Shown: piece after piece, positions 17,183-26,415 of the stretch
How positions within the stretch are numbered: the first letter of the stretch is position 1
Layout of the letters: each line of letters starts with the position of its first letter
Assembly (NCBI GenBank): GCA_947495425.1
Contig: CANLYR010000047.1
Location: 1-33,775 of the forward strand
Direction: 5' to 3'
From: an uncultured Aquimarina sp.
GTDB lineage: Bacteria; Bacteroidota; Bacteroidia; Flavobacteriales; Flavobacteriaceae
DNA length: 33,775 nt
Program-made: the position numbers and the translations under genes
Notes under the pieces: generated by a model
What the model was told of the DNA's origin: nothing
Seen by the model: only the letters and a program-made list of their open reading frames with translations
Databases searched by the model: none

Positions 17183-18067
17183 ATGATTAAAGCATCGTTT
17201 GAAAAAATTATTCCTACAGAGGGTTCATCATTTAAGATGTTTCATTCTAAGGCTCCTTTTCTGACATACGGTGGGCATTGGCATTTTCATCCAGAATATG
17301 AGATTGTATATTTACCTTCGGGTAATGGGAAAAGGTTTATAGGTACCAAAATAAGTAAATTTGTAGATGGTGATTTGATACTCCTTGGGCCTAATATTCC
17401 TCATAATTGTTTTCATGTGGGGTTTGAATCTGATGCATATGAAGAATATGTAGTTCAATTTAATGGAGAAGATATTAAGAAAGTAAGTCGTTATTTTAAG
17501 GAATTTACTGCTATCGAAAAACTACTTACTGATGCAAATACAGGGTTAACGATATCTGGCACCGAAAAATATAGAATAGGAGAGCACATAAAAAAGATGA
17601 TTACCCTTTCTCCATTAGAGAGATTACTGCAATTATTTATTGTTTTGCAACAGTTTACTGAAGCACCTTATCAAAACCTTAAAGCTATTCAATATTTACA
17701 GGTTTCGGTAGCGAGTACAGAACGGGTTAGAGAAATATATCAAATTATTGAAGATAATTATCAGGCTAATATATCAACACGACACGTAGCACAACAGATT
17801 GGAATGACAGAAAGTTCTTTTTGTCGATTTTTTTTAAAGAGCACTGGTAAAACTTTTAAACAAGCATTAACCGAAGTAAGAATCCAAAATGCTTGTAATT
17901 TGTTGGTGAATACTGATGCTGCGATATCAACTATTGCTTTTGATTGCGGGTTTAACAGTGTCTCTCTTTTTAATCGTTTATTTAAAAGAATTATTGATGA
18001 TACCCCCAATACGTATCGACAGCAATATGTTAATCACTTACAAGTTTCTTTTCCTAAAATCGCTTAA
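17183..18067 (+). CDS. AraC-family transcriptional regulator
   Basis: The 294-aa regulator has an N-terminal cupin sensor (about 25-110; GGHWHFHPEYEIVYLPSGNG is the typical sugar-pocket strand with His residues). Its C-terminal double helix-turn-helix (about 192-290) shows ISTRHVAQQIGMTESSFCRF and, in the second helix pair, ISTIAFDCGFNSVSLFNRLFK and P-x-YR. It is divergent from the eight-gene operon with 143 bp between the start codons, so it is the likely activator, sensing the glycoside or its product. It could also act on the metal operon just downstream, but the sensor type favours the sugar locus. Confidence 0.9.
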   Translation: MIKASFEKIIPTEGSSFKMFHSKAPFLTYGGHWHFHPEYEIVYLPSGNGKRFIGTKISKFVDGDLILLGPNIPHNCFHVGFESDAYEEYVVQFNGEDIKKVSRYFKEFTAIEKLLTDANTGLTISGTEKYRIGEHIKKMITLSPLERLLQLFIVLQQFTEAPYQNLKAIQYLQVSVASTERVREIYQIIEDNYQANISTRHVAQQIGMTESSFCRFFLKSTGKTFKQALTEVRIQNACNLLVNTDAAISTIAFDCGFNSVSLFNRLFKRIIDDTPNTYRQQYVNHLQVSFPKIA

Positions 18068-18103
18068 TTTTCAACAAATAAAATTTCATTAATCAAATTT
18101 TTG

Positions 18104-18111
18104 TAATTTTA
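18104..18111 (+). promoter_or_regulatory. Possible -7 element giving a near-leaderless metal-operon mRNA
   Basis: TAATTTTA differs from TAnnTTTG only at the final base and lies 8 nt before the ATG at 18120. If used, transcription would start almost at the start codon. The -33 region is not clear. Treat as tentative. Confidence 0.25.
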
Positions 18112-18119
18112 CACCATAG

Positions 18120-18536
18120 ATGAGAGAAAGTTTTCTAAAAATATTAACTGTTTTAATGTCATTTGTAGTGCTGTGCTCAACAATGTCATTTACTATTGAT
18201 ATGCATTACTGCGGGGATACTTTGGTAGATTCGGCTTTGTTTAAAAAAGCCAAGTCATGTGGGATGGAAATGCAACAAACCTCTGATTCGGGTCTATCTG
18301 TTGTGACCAAAAAGAAATGCTGTACCGATAAACAACTCATTCTTGAAGGGCAAGACGAGCTTAAAACATCTTTAGACACCTTTACATATGAACAACAGGT
18401 TTTTGTTGCATCACTACATTATACGCACCTTGATGTTTTTCTAAAATCTGAAGCATATAAAATTTCTTTTCCAGAATATCCACCTCCATTACTGGTAAAA
18501 GATATTCACGTGCTCAACGAGACTTTTCTTATTTGA
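18120..18536 (+). CDS. HYC_CC_PP family protein (metal-efflux associated)
   Basis: The 138-aa protein has a signal-like N-terminal helix (about 8-27) and the three signatures of the Bacteroidota HYC_CC_PP family: MHYCGDTLVD (about 29-38), KKCCTDK (about 60-66) and EYPPPLLV (about 119-126). The paired Cys and His residues suggest binding of a soft metal such as copper outside the cytoplasm. The family commonly sits ahead of CusA-type efflux genes, as here. It has the same orientation as the RND operon, with a 106-bp gap. The biochemical role has not been established as far as I know. Confidence 0.85.
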   Translation: MRESFLKILTVLMSFVVLCSTMSFTIDMHYCGDTLVDSALFKKAKSCGMEMQQTSDSGLSVVTKKKCCTDKQLILEGQDELKTSLDTFTYEQQVFVASLHYTHLDVFLKSEAYKISFPEYPPPLLVKDIHVLNETFLI

Positions 18537-18642
18537 TTCATTAAATGATTACAGTATGCCCAATATGTATTCATTTGGGTCTGAGCTATCGTTTTTAACT
18601 CAACGAAAATGCTTTTTACTAATTATTTAATGGTCAAAGTAT

Positions 18643-21600
18643 ATGCTAAATAAAAGCATCAAATTTTTTATAGAAAATAGACTGGTTACATTCATTGTAC
18701 TCATATCATTTGTGAGTTGGGGTATTATTAATGCTCCTTTTGGATGGAAAACTAATGTATTACCAAGCAATCCTGTTGCGGTTGATGCCATACCTGATAT
18801 TGGCGAAAATCAACAAATTGTTTTTACGAAATGGGCAGGTAATGCCCCCCAGGATATAGAAGATCAAATAACCTATCCATTAACCACTTCATTGATGGGT
18901 ATCCCGGGAGTTAAAACTATTCGTAGTTCCTCAATGTTTGGGTTTTCTAGTATCTATATCATTTTTGAAGAAAATATTGAGTTCTATTGGAGCAGGAGTC
19001 GTATTCTAGAAAAACTTAACTCATTGCCTACAGAGCTATTGCCACGAGGAGTGAGACCATCACTTGGACCAGATGCCACAGGATTGGGTCAGATTTTTTG
19101 GTATACCCTAGAGGGCAGAGATGAAGATGGAAACGTAACTGGTGGTTGGGATGTGCAAGAATTACGCAGTATTCAAGATTACTATGTAAAATATGCTTTG
19201 TCTTCTGCATCTGGGGTGTCAGAAGTGGCATCTATAGGAGGATATGTTCAGGAGTATCACATCGATGTTAATCCTGAATTGATGCGGCAATACAATATTG
19301 GACTGGATCAGGTAGTTAAAGCCGTGAAGCAATCCAATAAGAATATTGGTGCACAAACCTTAGAAATTAATAAAGTAGAATACCTGGTACGAGGTTTGGG
19401 GAATATAAAATCTATAAACGATATAGAAAATGCTGTTGTAACCTCAAAAGATTTTGCTGCAATCAGAATCAAAGATATAGCAAAAGTTGTATTAGGACCA
19501 GCAGCCAGACGTGGTATTCTAGATAAAGAAGGTGCAGAAGTGGTGGGAGGAGTGATAGTCGCTCGGTATGGAGCTAACCCTCTGGAAGTTATTACTAATG
19601 TAAAGGAAAAAATTAGTAGCCTTAGTACTGGATTGCCTACAAAACAATTATCTGATGGTCGGATCTCACAATTGACTATTGTTCCTTTTTATGATCGAAC
19701 AGAACTTATACAAGAAACACTAGGAACGCTTGAAGAGGCACTAACATTAGAAATTCTGATTACCTTTTTGGTTGTTATGATTATGGTAGTTAATCTTAGG
19801 GCATCTATACTTATTTCTGGAGTACTACCAGTTGCAGTATTGATGGTATTCGTAGCCATGAAACTGTTTGATGTAGATGCCAATATTGTTGCGTTGTCCG
19901 GTATAGCCATTGCTATAGGTACTATGGTGGATATGGGAGTGATTCTGACGGAAAATATCATTAGACACCTTGATGAAAATAAAGAGACTTTATCTATAAA
20001 TGAGGTTGTTTATAATGCTACTACAGAAGTTTCAGGAGCCATACTTACTGCTGTGCTCACCACCATCATTAGTTTTATTCCTGTTTTTATTATGATTGGA
20101 GCCGAAGGGAAACTTTTTAGACCGTTAGCGTTTACCAAAACCATGGCACTTATTGCATCAATAGTAATCACACTATTTATCATCCCTTCATTTGCAGCTT
20201 TGCTATTTAAAAAAAGAAATTTCAAATTATCTGTACATTATGTTCTCAATGTTTCGTTGATAGTTATAGGCGTTTTAGGAATCATTACAGCCTTGTGGTT
20301 AGGTTTAATACTTTTGGTATTTGGAGCAACTTCTATATTGCGTTTGAAAAATAAGCTTTCATATAAGTATGAGAAACATGCACAGATTATTATTTCAGCT
20401 AGTGCTATCGTATTTTTATTGGCTCAATTTTGGCGACCTTTGGGAGTTCAAAATAATTTATTTTTGAATGTTTTTTTTGTTGGGATCATTTGTTTTGGTT
20501 TGTTAGGTGTTTTCACAATATTTCAGAAGTATTACACCCGAATATTACAATGGGCGTTAGCAAATAAACTAGCATTCATGTCCTTGCCAATGATTATAGT
20601 GATCTTTGGTATTCTTATCATGAGAACCACAGGAAAAGAGTTTATGCCATCACTAAATGAAGGTTCCTATCTTTTAATGCCTACCTCATTACCCCATGCA
20701 GGGATTGAAGAAAATAAACGGGTGCTAAAACTACTCGATATGGCAGTTGCCAATATTCCTGAGATTAGAACTGTAGTTGGAAAAGCCGGGCGAGTCGAAT
20801 CTGCTCTAGATCCTGCACCTTTATCGATGTATGAGAATATAATTCAGTATAAACCTGAATATATATTAAATAAAAAAGGCAAACGACAACGCTTCAAAGT
20901 TAATGACGATGGCTTTTTTATTTTGAAAGACGGCGGGTTAGTTAAAAACCTGAATACAAATAATATTTTTGTTTCCGAAGAAAATCAAATGAAAATGACC
21001 AATGTATTCGATGTGACTAGAGATGATCTGATCCCAGACAATGACGGGGAATTTTATCGTAATTGGCGACCACAAATTAAGAACCCCGATGATATATGGG
21101 ATGAAATTATTAGCGCTACAAAATTACCTGGAGTGACATCTGCACCTAAATTACAACCCATAGAAACTCGTTTGATCATGCTACAAACCGGAATGCGTGC
21201 ACCGATGGGGGTTAAAATTAAAGGTCAAGACTTAAAACAAATAGAAGCTTTTGGGTTACAATTAGAAACCGTTCTTAAACAGGCTAAAGAAGTAAAAAAA
21301 GAGGCTGTATTTGCAGAGCGTATCGTTGGTAAACCTTACTTGTTGATTGATATCGATCGAGAACAATTAGTGCGTTATGGATTATCAGTACAAGATATCC
21401 AAAATGTATTGCAAGTGGCAATAGGGGGGGCATCACTCACGCAAACGGTAGAAGGCCGTGAACGTTATAGTGTTCGTGTACGTTACCCGAGAGATCTTCG
21501 TGCTAATCCAACCGAATTAAAAAATGTCTACATTCCTATAGAAAATGGGAGGCCTGTTCCCTTAAGTGAACTGGTTGATATTCGTTATGAACAAGGACCA

Positions 21601-22386
21601 CAAGTGATTAAAAGTGAAGATACTTTTTTTGTGGGATATGTAGTATTTGATAAGCATGATGGATATGCCGAGATTGATGTGGTTGAAAATGTACAGGCGT
21701 TAATCCAAGAGCATATCGATACTGGTAAGTTAGTAGTTCCAAAGGGAATTAGTTTTCAATTCACAGGTGCGTATGAAAATCAATTACGCTCAGAAAATAC
21801 CCTGGCAATGGTTGTACCTTTAGCATTACTTCTTATTTTTTTGGTTTTGTATTTTCAGTTTCGATCTGTAGCAATATCATCAATGATATTTACAGGAGTT
21901 ATGGTAGCTTTTGCAGGTGGATTTTTGATGATTTGGTGTTATGGACAACCTTGGTTCTTAGATTTTAATATTTTTGGAGAAAACCTTCGAGATCTATTTC
22001 AGGTAGATACTATTCATCTAAGTGTAGCAGTGTGGGTTGGATTTATTGCTTTATTTGGAATCGCAACAGATGATGGAGTCGTTATGGCTACGTATCTAAA
22101 ACAGACTTTTGCCAAAAACAATCCAAAATCTCTGGAAGAAATAAGAGCTTCGGCTATTGAAGCGGGTAAGAAACGTATTCGTCCTTGTTTGATGACTACG
22201 GCAACTACTATTTTGGCACTACTACCTATTCTCACATCTACTGGTCGAGGTAGTGATATAATGATACCTATGGCAATACCTTCTTTTGGAGGAATGAGTA
22301 TTGCGCTTATTACATTGTTCATTGTTCCTGTATTATTTAGCTGGAAAGCTGAAATCGCATTGAAAAAACTGAATAAAGAAAAATAG
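18643..22386 (+). CDS. cusA: CusA/CzcA-family heavy-metal efflux RND transporter
   Basis: The 1247-aa inner-membrane RND pump is driven by protons and belongs to the heavy-metal branch (copper/silver likely). Early on it shows VDAIPDIGENQQIVFTKW and GxxPQDIEDQITYPLT. The TM4 segment IAIGTMVDMGVILTENIIRHL carries the proton-relay Asp. It is about 200 residues longer than E. coli CusA. A hydrophobic insert lies at about 525-635 between the first helix bundle and the second porter half, and a hydrophilic insert at about 735-822 in the second porter half. Similar lengths occur in other Bacteroidota copies. The TolC gene follows after 5 bp. The choice of copper/silver over zinc/cobalt rests on the HYC and HMA neighbours. 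Confidence 0.93.
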   Translation: MLNKSIKFFIENRLVTFIVLISFVSWGIINAPFGWKTNVLPSNPVAVDAIPDIGENQQIVFTKWAGNAPQDIEDQITYPLTTSLMGIPGVKTIRSSSMFGFSSIYIIFEENIEFYWSRSRILEKLNSLPTELLPRGVRPSLGPDATGLGQIFWYTLEGRDEDGNVTGGWDVQELRSIQDYYVKYALSSASGVSEVASIGGYVQEYHIDVNPELMRQYNIGLDQVVKAVKQSNKNIGAQTLEINKVEYLVRGLGNIKSINDIENAVVTSKDFAAIRIKDIAKVVLGPAARRGILDKEGAEVVGGVIVARYGANPLEVITNVKEKISSLSTGLPTKQLSDGRISQLTIVPFYDRTELIQETLGTLEEALTLEILITFLVVMIMVVNLRASILISGVLPVAVLMVFVAMKLFDVDANIVALSGIAIAIGTMVDMGVILTENIIRHLDENKETLSINEVVYNATTEVSGAILTAVLTTIISFIPVFIMIGAEGKLFRPLAFTKTMALIASIVITLFIIPSFAALLFKKRNFKLSVHYVLNVSLIVIGVLGIITALWLGLILLVFGATSILRLKNKLSYKYEKHAQIIISASAIVFLLAQFWRPLGVQNNLFLNVFFVGIICFGLLGVFTIFQKYYTRILQWALANKLAFMSLPMIIVIFGILIMRTTGKEFMPSLNEGSYLLMPTSLPHAGIEENKRVLKLLDMAVANIPEIRTVVGKAGRVESALDPAPLSMYENIIQYKPEYILNKKGKRQRFKVNDDGFFILKDGGLVKNLNTNNIFVSEENQMKMTNVFDVTRDDLIPDNDGEFYRNWRPQIKNPDDIWDEIISATKLPGVTSAPKLQPIETRLIMLQTGMRAPMGVKIKGQDLKQIEAFGLQLETVLKQAKEVKKEAVFAERIVGKPYLLIDIDREQLVRYGLSVQDIQNVLQVAIGGASLTQTVEGRERYSVRVRYPRDLRANPTELKNVYIPIENGRPVPLSELVDIRYEQGPQVIKSEDTFFVGYVVFDKHDGYAEIDVVENVQALIQEHIDTGKLVVPKGISFQFTGAYENQLRSENTLAMVVPLALLLIFLVLYFQFRSVAISSMIFTGVMVAFAGGFLMIWCYGQPWFLDFNIFGENLRDLFQVDTIHLSVAVWVGFIALFGIATDDGVVMATYLKQTFAKNNPKSLEEIRASAIEAGKKRIRPCLMTTATTILALLPILTSTGRGSDIMIPMAIPSFGGMSIALITLFIVPVLFSWKAEIALKKLNKEK

Positions 22387-22391
22387 TAATC

Positions 22392-23663
22392 ATGGTAGTA
22401 CGTATAGATACATTAAAAATACATAAGAGTAGAAGCCCATGGAAATGGAAACGTGGTCTTATTTCCATACTCTTTACATGTTTTTTTGTTCAAAGTAATG
22501 CGCAAACGCTTCAAGGGTATATCGAAGAAGCAGTACAGAACAATCCACAAATAAAGGCGTTGCAGTATACGTATGAAGCAAGTTTAGAGAAAGTAAATGA
22601 AGCAGGTAGTTTACCGAATACCAGGATTGGTGCAGGCTACTTTGTAAGCGAACCAGAGACCAGGACCGGTGCACAAAAAGCAAGATTTAGTGCTTCGCAA
22701 CCCTTCCCTTGGTTTGGTACATTAAAGGCTAAAAAAGAAAAAGAAGTGTCTGCGGGTGAAGTACTTAAAAATGATCTCAGGATTCTTCAGGCTAAAATAG
22801 CATTAGATGTAAAAAAGCAATATTATGATTTATATGCTCTAAAGGCGAAAAAAAAGATACTCAAAGAACAAAAATTGCTATTAGAAAAGTATAAAGAGCT
22901 ATCTATTTCTGAAGTTACTAATAATAAAGCATCTGCTGTAGATGTATTGATGATCAATATAGCACAGAATCAACTGAATAATACAACTGAAATCTTAAAA
23001 GGTAAAATTTTTAATACTGAAGCTAGTTTCAATAAAATTTTGGACCGTGATGGTTTTGAAGCTTTAGTAGTACCGGATAATTTATTTATGCCAGATGAAG
23101 AACCTACCTTGACTATAGATGAGATTACATACCATCCCGAATTATTGAAATATGATGCCTTGGATCAAATGATCATTGCAGCACAAAAGGTAAATGGCAA
23201 AGAACGTTTACCAGGATTGAGTGTCGGAGTGGATTATGTGGTGGTAGAAGAGCGTCCCGATATGAATTTTAGCGATAATGGAAAAGATATCATCATGCCT
23301 ATGGTGTCATTTTCAATACCATTGTTCTCTAAGAGATTTAAATCCAGAGGTAAGCAATTCGAGCTTCAACAAGAAAGCCATTTGCAACAAAGAGCATTTG
23401 AGCAAAACAGATTAGAAGAGATTCTCGAAAAAGCAATTAATGATAGGATCACAGCAAGGATTAAGTATACAACTCAAATTAAAAATATAGAGCAATCAAA
23501 ACAAGCAGAACGAGTAGCATTATCTGTATATCAAACAGGAATGTTAGATTTTGATGAACTGCTTAAAATTCAAGAAATGATACTTGATTTTGAAATTGAA
23601 AAAATTGAAGCTATCAAAGATTATTTTATGCAAACAGCAATACTCAATTATTTAAGCAATTAA
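22392..23663 (+). CDS. TolC-family outer-membrane efflux protein (CusC-like)
   Basis: The 423-aa protein has a signal peptide with a long basic N-region (hydrophobic core at about 22-35, cleavage near SNAQ-T), then two TolC-type repeats of alternating helix and beta-hairpin. LQGYIEEAVQNNPQIKALQYTYEA is the usual first helix and FSASQPFPWFGTLKAKKE the first outer-membrane strand pair. PMVSFSIPLFSKRFKSRGKQ is the second strand, again with the Pro-Leu-Phe pattern. It forms the exit duct for the CusA/CusB pump. It starts 5 bp after CusA and 13 bp before the HMA-MauE gene. Confidence 0.9.
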   Translation: MVVRIDTLKIHKSRSPWKWKRGLISILFTCFFVQSNAQTLQGYIEEAVQNNPQIKALQYTYEASLEKVNEAGSLPNTRIGAGYFVSEPETRTGAQKARFSASQPFPWFGTLKAKKEKEVSAGEVLKNDLRILQAKIALDVKKQYYDLYALKAKKKILKEQKLLLEKYKELSISEVTNNKASAVDVLMINIAQNQLNNTTEILKGKIFNTEASFNKILDRDGFEALVVPDNLFMPDEEPTLTIDEITYHPELLKYDALDQMIIAAQKVNGKERLPGLSVGVDYVVVEERPDMNFSDNGKDIIMPMVSFSIPLFSKRFKSRGKQFELQQESHLQQRAFEQNRLEEILEKAINDRITARIKYTTQIKNIEQSKQAERVALSVYQTGMLDFDELLKIQEMILDFEIEKIEAIKDYFMQTAILNYLSN

Positions 23664-23676
23664 AATGCTACTATAA

Positions 23677-24411
23677 ATGAAACATAGTTATAAAATCACC
23701 GGAATGACCTGTAATGGTTGCCGCACAAGTGTTGAAGAAAAATTAAAAAGCATAGAAGGAGTTACCGATGTATCGGTTAATTTAGAACTAGCCGAGGCCA
23801 CCATACAGATGCAGTCTCATATTCGGGTGCAGGAATTACAAGATGCATTGTCTGAAAAGTATAAAATTATTGAAAAAGAAGCCGTCAATATTTTCGAAGA
23901 AGTGCATACAAAAGAGATATCTTTATATCAGAAAACTAAAGTACAACAACTACAGCCGTTACTCATCATATTGGGATATATCGCGATTGCTAGTATTTTA
24001 TTGCATTATAAAAACTGGAGTACTACCGAAGTAATGCTTGATTTTATGGGGTTATTTTACATTGTGTTTAGTTTTTTTAAGATGTTAGATCTAAAAGGTT
24101 TTCCAGATTCGTTTAAGATGTACGACCCTTTGGCAAAAGCAATTCCTGTGTATGGTTGGGTGTATCCTTTTATTGAAACAGCTCTGGGTCTTATGTTTCT
24201 AATGCGATTTCAAATATCAATAGCGTTGATCACTACTTTAATTGTTTTGGGAATAACTACCATTGGAGTTACCAGAACATTACTGGATAAGAGGACGATG
24301 CAGTGTGCTTGCCTTGGTACGGCATTGAAATTACCAATGACCGAAGCAACATTTATCGAAAATGCCATTATGATTATAATGGCTGTCTTAATGTTAATAC
24401 AAATATTTTAA
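23677..24411 (+). CDS. HMA metal-binding domain fused to MauE/DoxX-like membrane domain
   Basis: The 244-aa protein starts with a heavy-metal-associated domain (about 1-66), with GMTCNGCRTSVEEKL holding the metal-binding CxxC (Cys12 and Cys15). A linker leads to about four membrane helices (about 88-106, 114-133, 162-194, 224-243), with YGWVYPFIETALG and a TMQCACLGT Cys pair (about 208-210). This is the pattern of MauE-type proteins, which are linked to thiol-disulfide handling. It sits between the TolC and CusB genes (13 and 2 bp), so it belongs to the efflux unit. It may deliver metal or keep Cys ligands reduced; this is inference. Confidence 0.82.
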   Translation: MKHSYKITGMTCNGCRTSVEEKLKSIEGVTDVSVNLELAEATIQMQSHIRVQELQDALSEKYKIIEKEAVNIFEEVHTKEISLYQKTKVQQLQPLLIILGYIAIASILLHYKNWSTTEVMLDFMGLFYIVFSFFKMLDLKGFPDSFKMYDPLAKAIPVYGWVYPFIETALGLMFLMRFQISIALITTLIVLGITTIGVTRTLLDKRTMQCACLGTALKLPMTEATFIENAIMIIMAVLMLIQIF

Positions 24412-24413
24412 CG

Positions 24414-25649
24414 ATGAAAAGAAATATCATTTATATTATCATTACAGCAATGATAGGAATATTGGTCGGTTATTTTATATTTGACACACCGGATAACATT
24501 CATATCAAAAGTTCGCATGATCATTCGAAAGAATTGATGAATGATCACATGTGGACCTGTTCAATGCATCCGCAAATAATGCAGACAGAAATAGGTGATT
24601 GCCCTATTTGCGGGATGGATTTAATACCAGTTGAAACTGAAGATGATGGTTTATTACCAGATCAGTTTACAATGACAAAAAATGCTATGGCATTGGCAAA
24701 CATACAAACTACAGTAGTTGGTGATGCAGCGGGTAAACAAAATGCTCTGACATTATCTGGAAAAATTAAAGAAAATGATGAGGCGAATGCAGTACAAACA
24801 AGTTATTTTTCTGGGCGCATAGAACGACTTTTTATTAATACAGAAGGCGAAGTAGTTCGTAGAGGACAACTTCTTGCCACAGTGTATTCCCCAGAATTAG
24901 TAGCAGCACAACAAGAATTGCTCACGGCAGTTTCACTAAAAAAGTCACACCCAGAACTATACACAGCCGTACGAAATAAGTTAAAGTTATGGAAATTGTC
25001 TGAAAATCAAATTAATCAAATTGAAATTTCAGGCAAAGTGAACGATTTTTTTCCTATTTATGCTACCGTATCAGGAACTGTTTCTGAAAAATTAGTAACC
25101 CAGGGGGACTATGTTAAACAAGGACAAATTTTATATAAAATCTCAAATCTAAAAACAGTCTGGGCGGTTTTTGATGTTTATGAAAATCAAATACCATTGC
25201 TCGAGAAAGAGCAAAAAATAAAGATTACGACCAATGTCTATCCTGATAAAGCTTATGATTCAGAAATTACATTCATCGACCCTATCTTAAATACCAATAC
25301 CAGAACTGTCGAAGTGCGTGTTGTACTGAACAATAAAGACAACTCGCTTAAACCCGGGATGTTTGTGTCTGGTTTGATAGATGGTGTGAGTAATGATTCA
25401 GATAATCAAGCGTTGATTATTCCTGCCAGTGCAGTTTTATGGACAGGTAAGCGCTCTCTGGTTTATGTAAAACCTGATCCGGATCAATCGATTTTTGAAA
25501 TGCGAGAGGTACTTCTGGGTAATCAAATTGGAGCTAAATACATCATATTCGAAGGATTAAAAAGTGGTGAAGAAATAGTAACTAATGGAACCTTTACCGT
25601 TGATGCTGCTGCTCAATTACAGGGTAAGAAATCAATGATGAATCGATAA
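24414..25649 (+). CDS. cusB: Periplasmic adaptor subunit of metal RND efflux (CusB-like)
   Basis: This is a 411-aa membrane-fusion protein. I chose the ATG at 24414, 2 bp after the upstream stop, because it starts the signal anchor MKRNIIYIIITAMIGILVGY. An in-frame start at 24303 would overlap the previous gene by about 110 bp and add a non-signal-like extension. Residues about 43-71 form a heavy-metal-binding domain (MWTCSMHPQIMQTEIGDCPI followed by CGMDL, Cys/Met-rich). Next come the lipoyl/hairpin region (SGRIERLFINTEGEVVRRGQ, SPELVAAQQELL) and the beta-barrel and proximal domains. It links CusA to the TolC duct and may hand over metal. Confidence 0.92.
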   Translation: MKRNIIYIIITAMIGILVGYFIFDTPDNIHIKSSHDHSKELMNDHMWTCSMHPQIMQTEIGDCPICGMDLIPVETEDDGLLPDQFTMTKNAMALANIQTTVVGDAAGKQNALTLSGKIKENDEANAVQTSYFSGRIERLFINTEGEVVRRGQLLATVYSPELVAAQQELLTAVSLKKSHPELYTAVRNKLKLWKLSENQINQIEISGKVNDFFPIYATVSGTVSEKLVTQGDYVKQGQILYKISNLKTVWAVFDVYENQIPLLEKEQKIKITTNVYPDKAYDSEITFIDPILNTNTRTVEVRVVLNNKDNSLKPGMFVSGLIDGVSNDSDNQALIIPASAVLWTGKRSLVYVKPDPDQSIFEMREVLLGNQIGAKYIIFEGLKSGEEIVTNGTFTVDAAAQLQGKKSMMNR

Positions 25650-25668
25650 TTAACATCATGAGGTTATG

Positions 25669-25696
25669 AAGTGGTTTGTGTATGCACAAACCACTT
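25669..25696 (+). terminator. Strong intrinsic hairpin at end of efflux operon
   Basis: AAGTGGTTTGTG (25669-25680) pairs perfectly over 12 bp with CACAAACCACTT (25685-25696) around a TATG loop. The following stretch (TGCATTTATTTTG) is T-rich but interrupted. It lies 20 bp after the CusB stop and between convergent genes, so it may act from both sides. Confidence 0.8.
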
Positions 25697-25729
25697 TGCA
25701 TTTATTTTGTAAAAGGTTTTAGCAATTTT

Positions 25730-26041
25730 TCACCCAACCTGTTGTAATCGCCTTAACTTAACTTTTCTTTTTTGCAGTTGATCATTAAGATCATCAACAG
25801 TTTCATGAATGGCAGATTCAAAACTTTTTTCATCAGATGATGCATACATTCGTGGTCCAGGCATGCTTAATTGTATGCCACAAATACAGCCTTTTTGATC
25901 ACTTTTATTTTCTTTTCTGAAAAAAATATCACTTCTAATTATCGAAGGATGCTTCATAGAGAGCTTTTCTAATTTTTTGTGAACCAATGCTTCTAATTGT
26001 CTATCTGCAGTAATATTTGCATATTCAAAAACTGTTTTCAT
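25730..26041 (-). CDS. Short HPF/RaiA-family ribosome-associated protein
   Basis: The 103-aa protein matches the short hibernation-promoting factor/RaiA fold (beta-alpha-beta3-alpha). MKTVFEYANITADRQLEALVHKKLEKL forms strand 1 and helix 1, CGICCGIQLSMPG-like strands follow (here CICGIQLSMPGPRMYASSDE), and the C-terminal helix SFESAIHETVDDLNDQLQKRK has a basic tail. Members bind the 30S subunit and silence ribosomes in stress or stationary phase. There is no long-form C-terminal dimerisation domain. It is the last of three minus-strand genes (gap 81 bp to the 73-aa gene), so it may share transcripts with the SPFH lipoprotein. Confidence 0.85.
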   Translation of the reverse strand: MKTVFEYANITADRQLEALVHKKLEKLSMKHPSIIRSDIFFRKENKSDQKGCICGIQLSMPGPRMYASSDEKSFESAIHETVDDLNDQLQKRKVKLRRLQQVG

Positions 26042-26122
26042 AGTATTTAAGTATTAGGTTATATATTAATATCCGATTGATACCTATTGTGATGGTTGGT
26101 ATTGCGTCTGGAATTCTTTCTG

Positions 26123-26344
26123 TCAAATACGTATCAGTCCTTTGAGTCTTTTTTCTATTTTACGCTTTTTTAGCGTTATAGATTTCATAATTTCCATAAG
26201 CTTAGGATCTTTTGTTTTTTTGTAAATTTCATTGATTTTAAGAACTAAAGCTTTTGCTTCTCTAGAGGCAGAAACTCGATCACTTGTCGACATGCGTGTT
26301 GTTCTTTTTTTCTCAAATGCTAATGCTTGCTGTATTAATTCCAT
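26123..26344 (-). CDS. 73-aa basic helical protein, paralogue of 28964-29185
   Basis: A small, highly charged and probably all-helical protein without a signal peptide or Cys. It is 46 of 73 residues (63%) identical, without gaps, to the protein encoded at 28964-29185. The conserved core is TSDRVxASREAKxLxL, then NEIYKxTKDPxxMExMK and KKRKIEKRLKG. Conservation over the whole length with many silent differences shows that both are real genes. I do not recognise a family or function. The basic C-terminus could bind nucleic acid or ribosomes, and the HPF gene next door makes the latter attractive, but this is speculation. It lies 71 bp after the SPFH lipoprotein gene on the same strand. Confidence 0.8.
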   Translation of the reverse strand: MELIQQALAFEKKRTTRMSTSDRVSASREAKALVLKINEIYKKTKDPKLMEIMKSITLKKRKIEKRLKGLIRI

Positions 26345-26415
26345 GATATTATTTTTTAAAATTGATTAAATGATTTATTTTAGTATAGAGAGTTAGTCAT
26401 TGTACTATTTATGAT

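Noticed and set aside
24303..24413. In-frame upstream ATG extending the CusB-like protein
   Set aside because: It overlaps the preceding gene by about 110 bp and adds 37 residues ahead of a good signal anchor; the ATG at 24414 is 2 bp after the previous stop.
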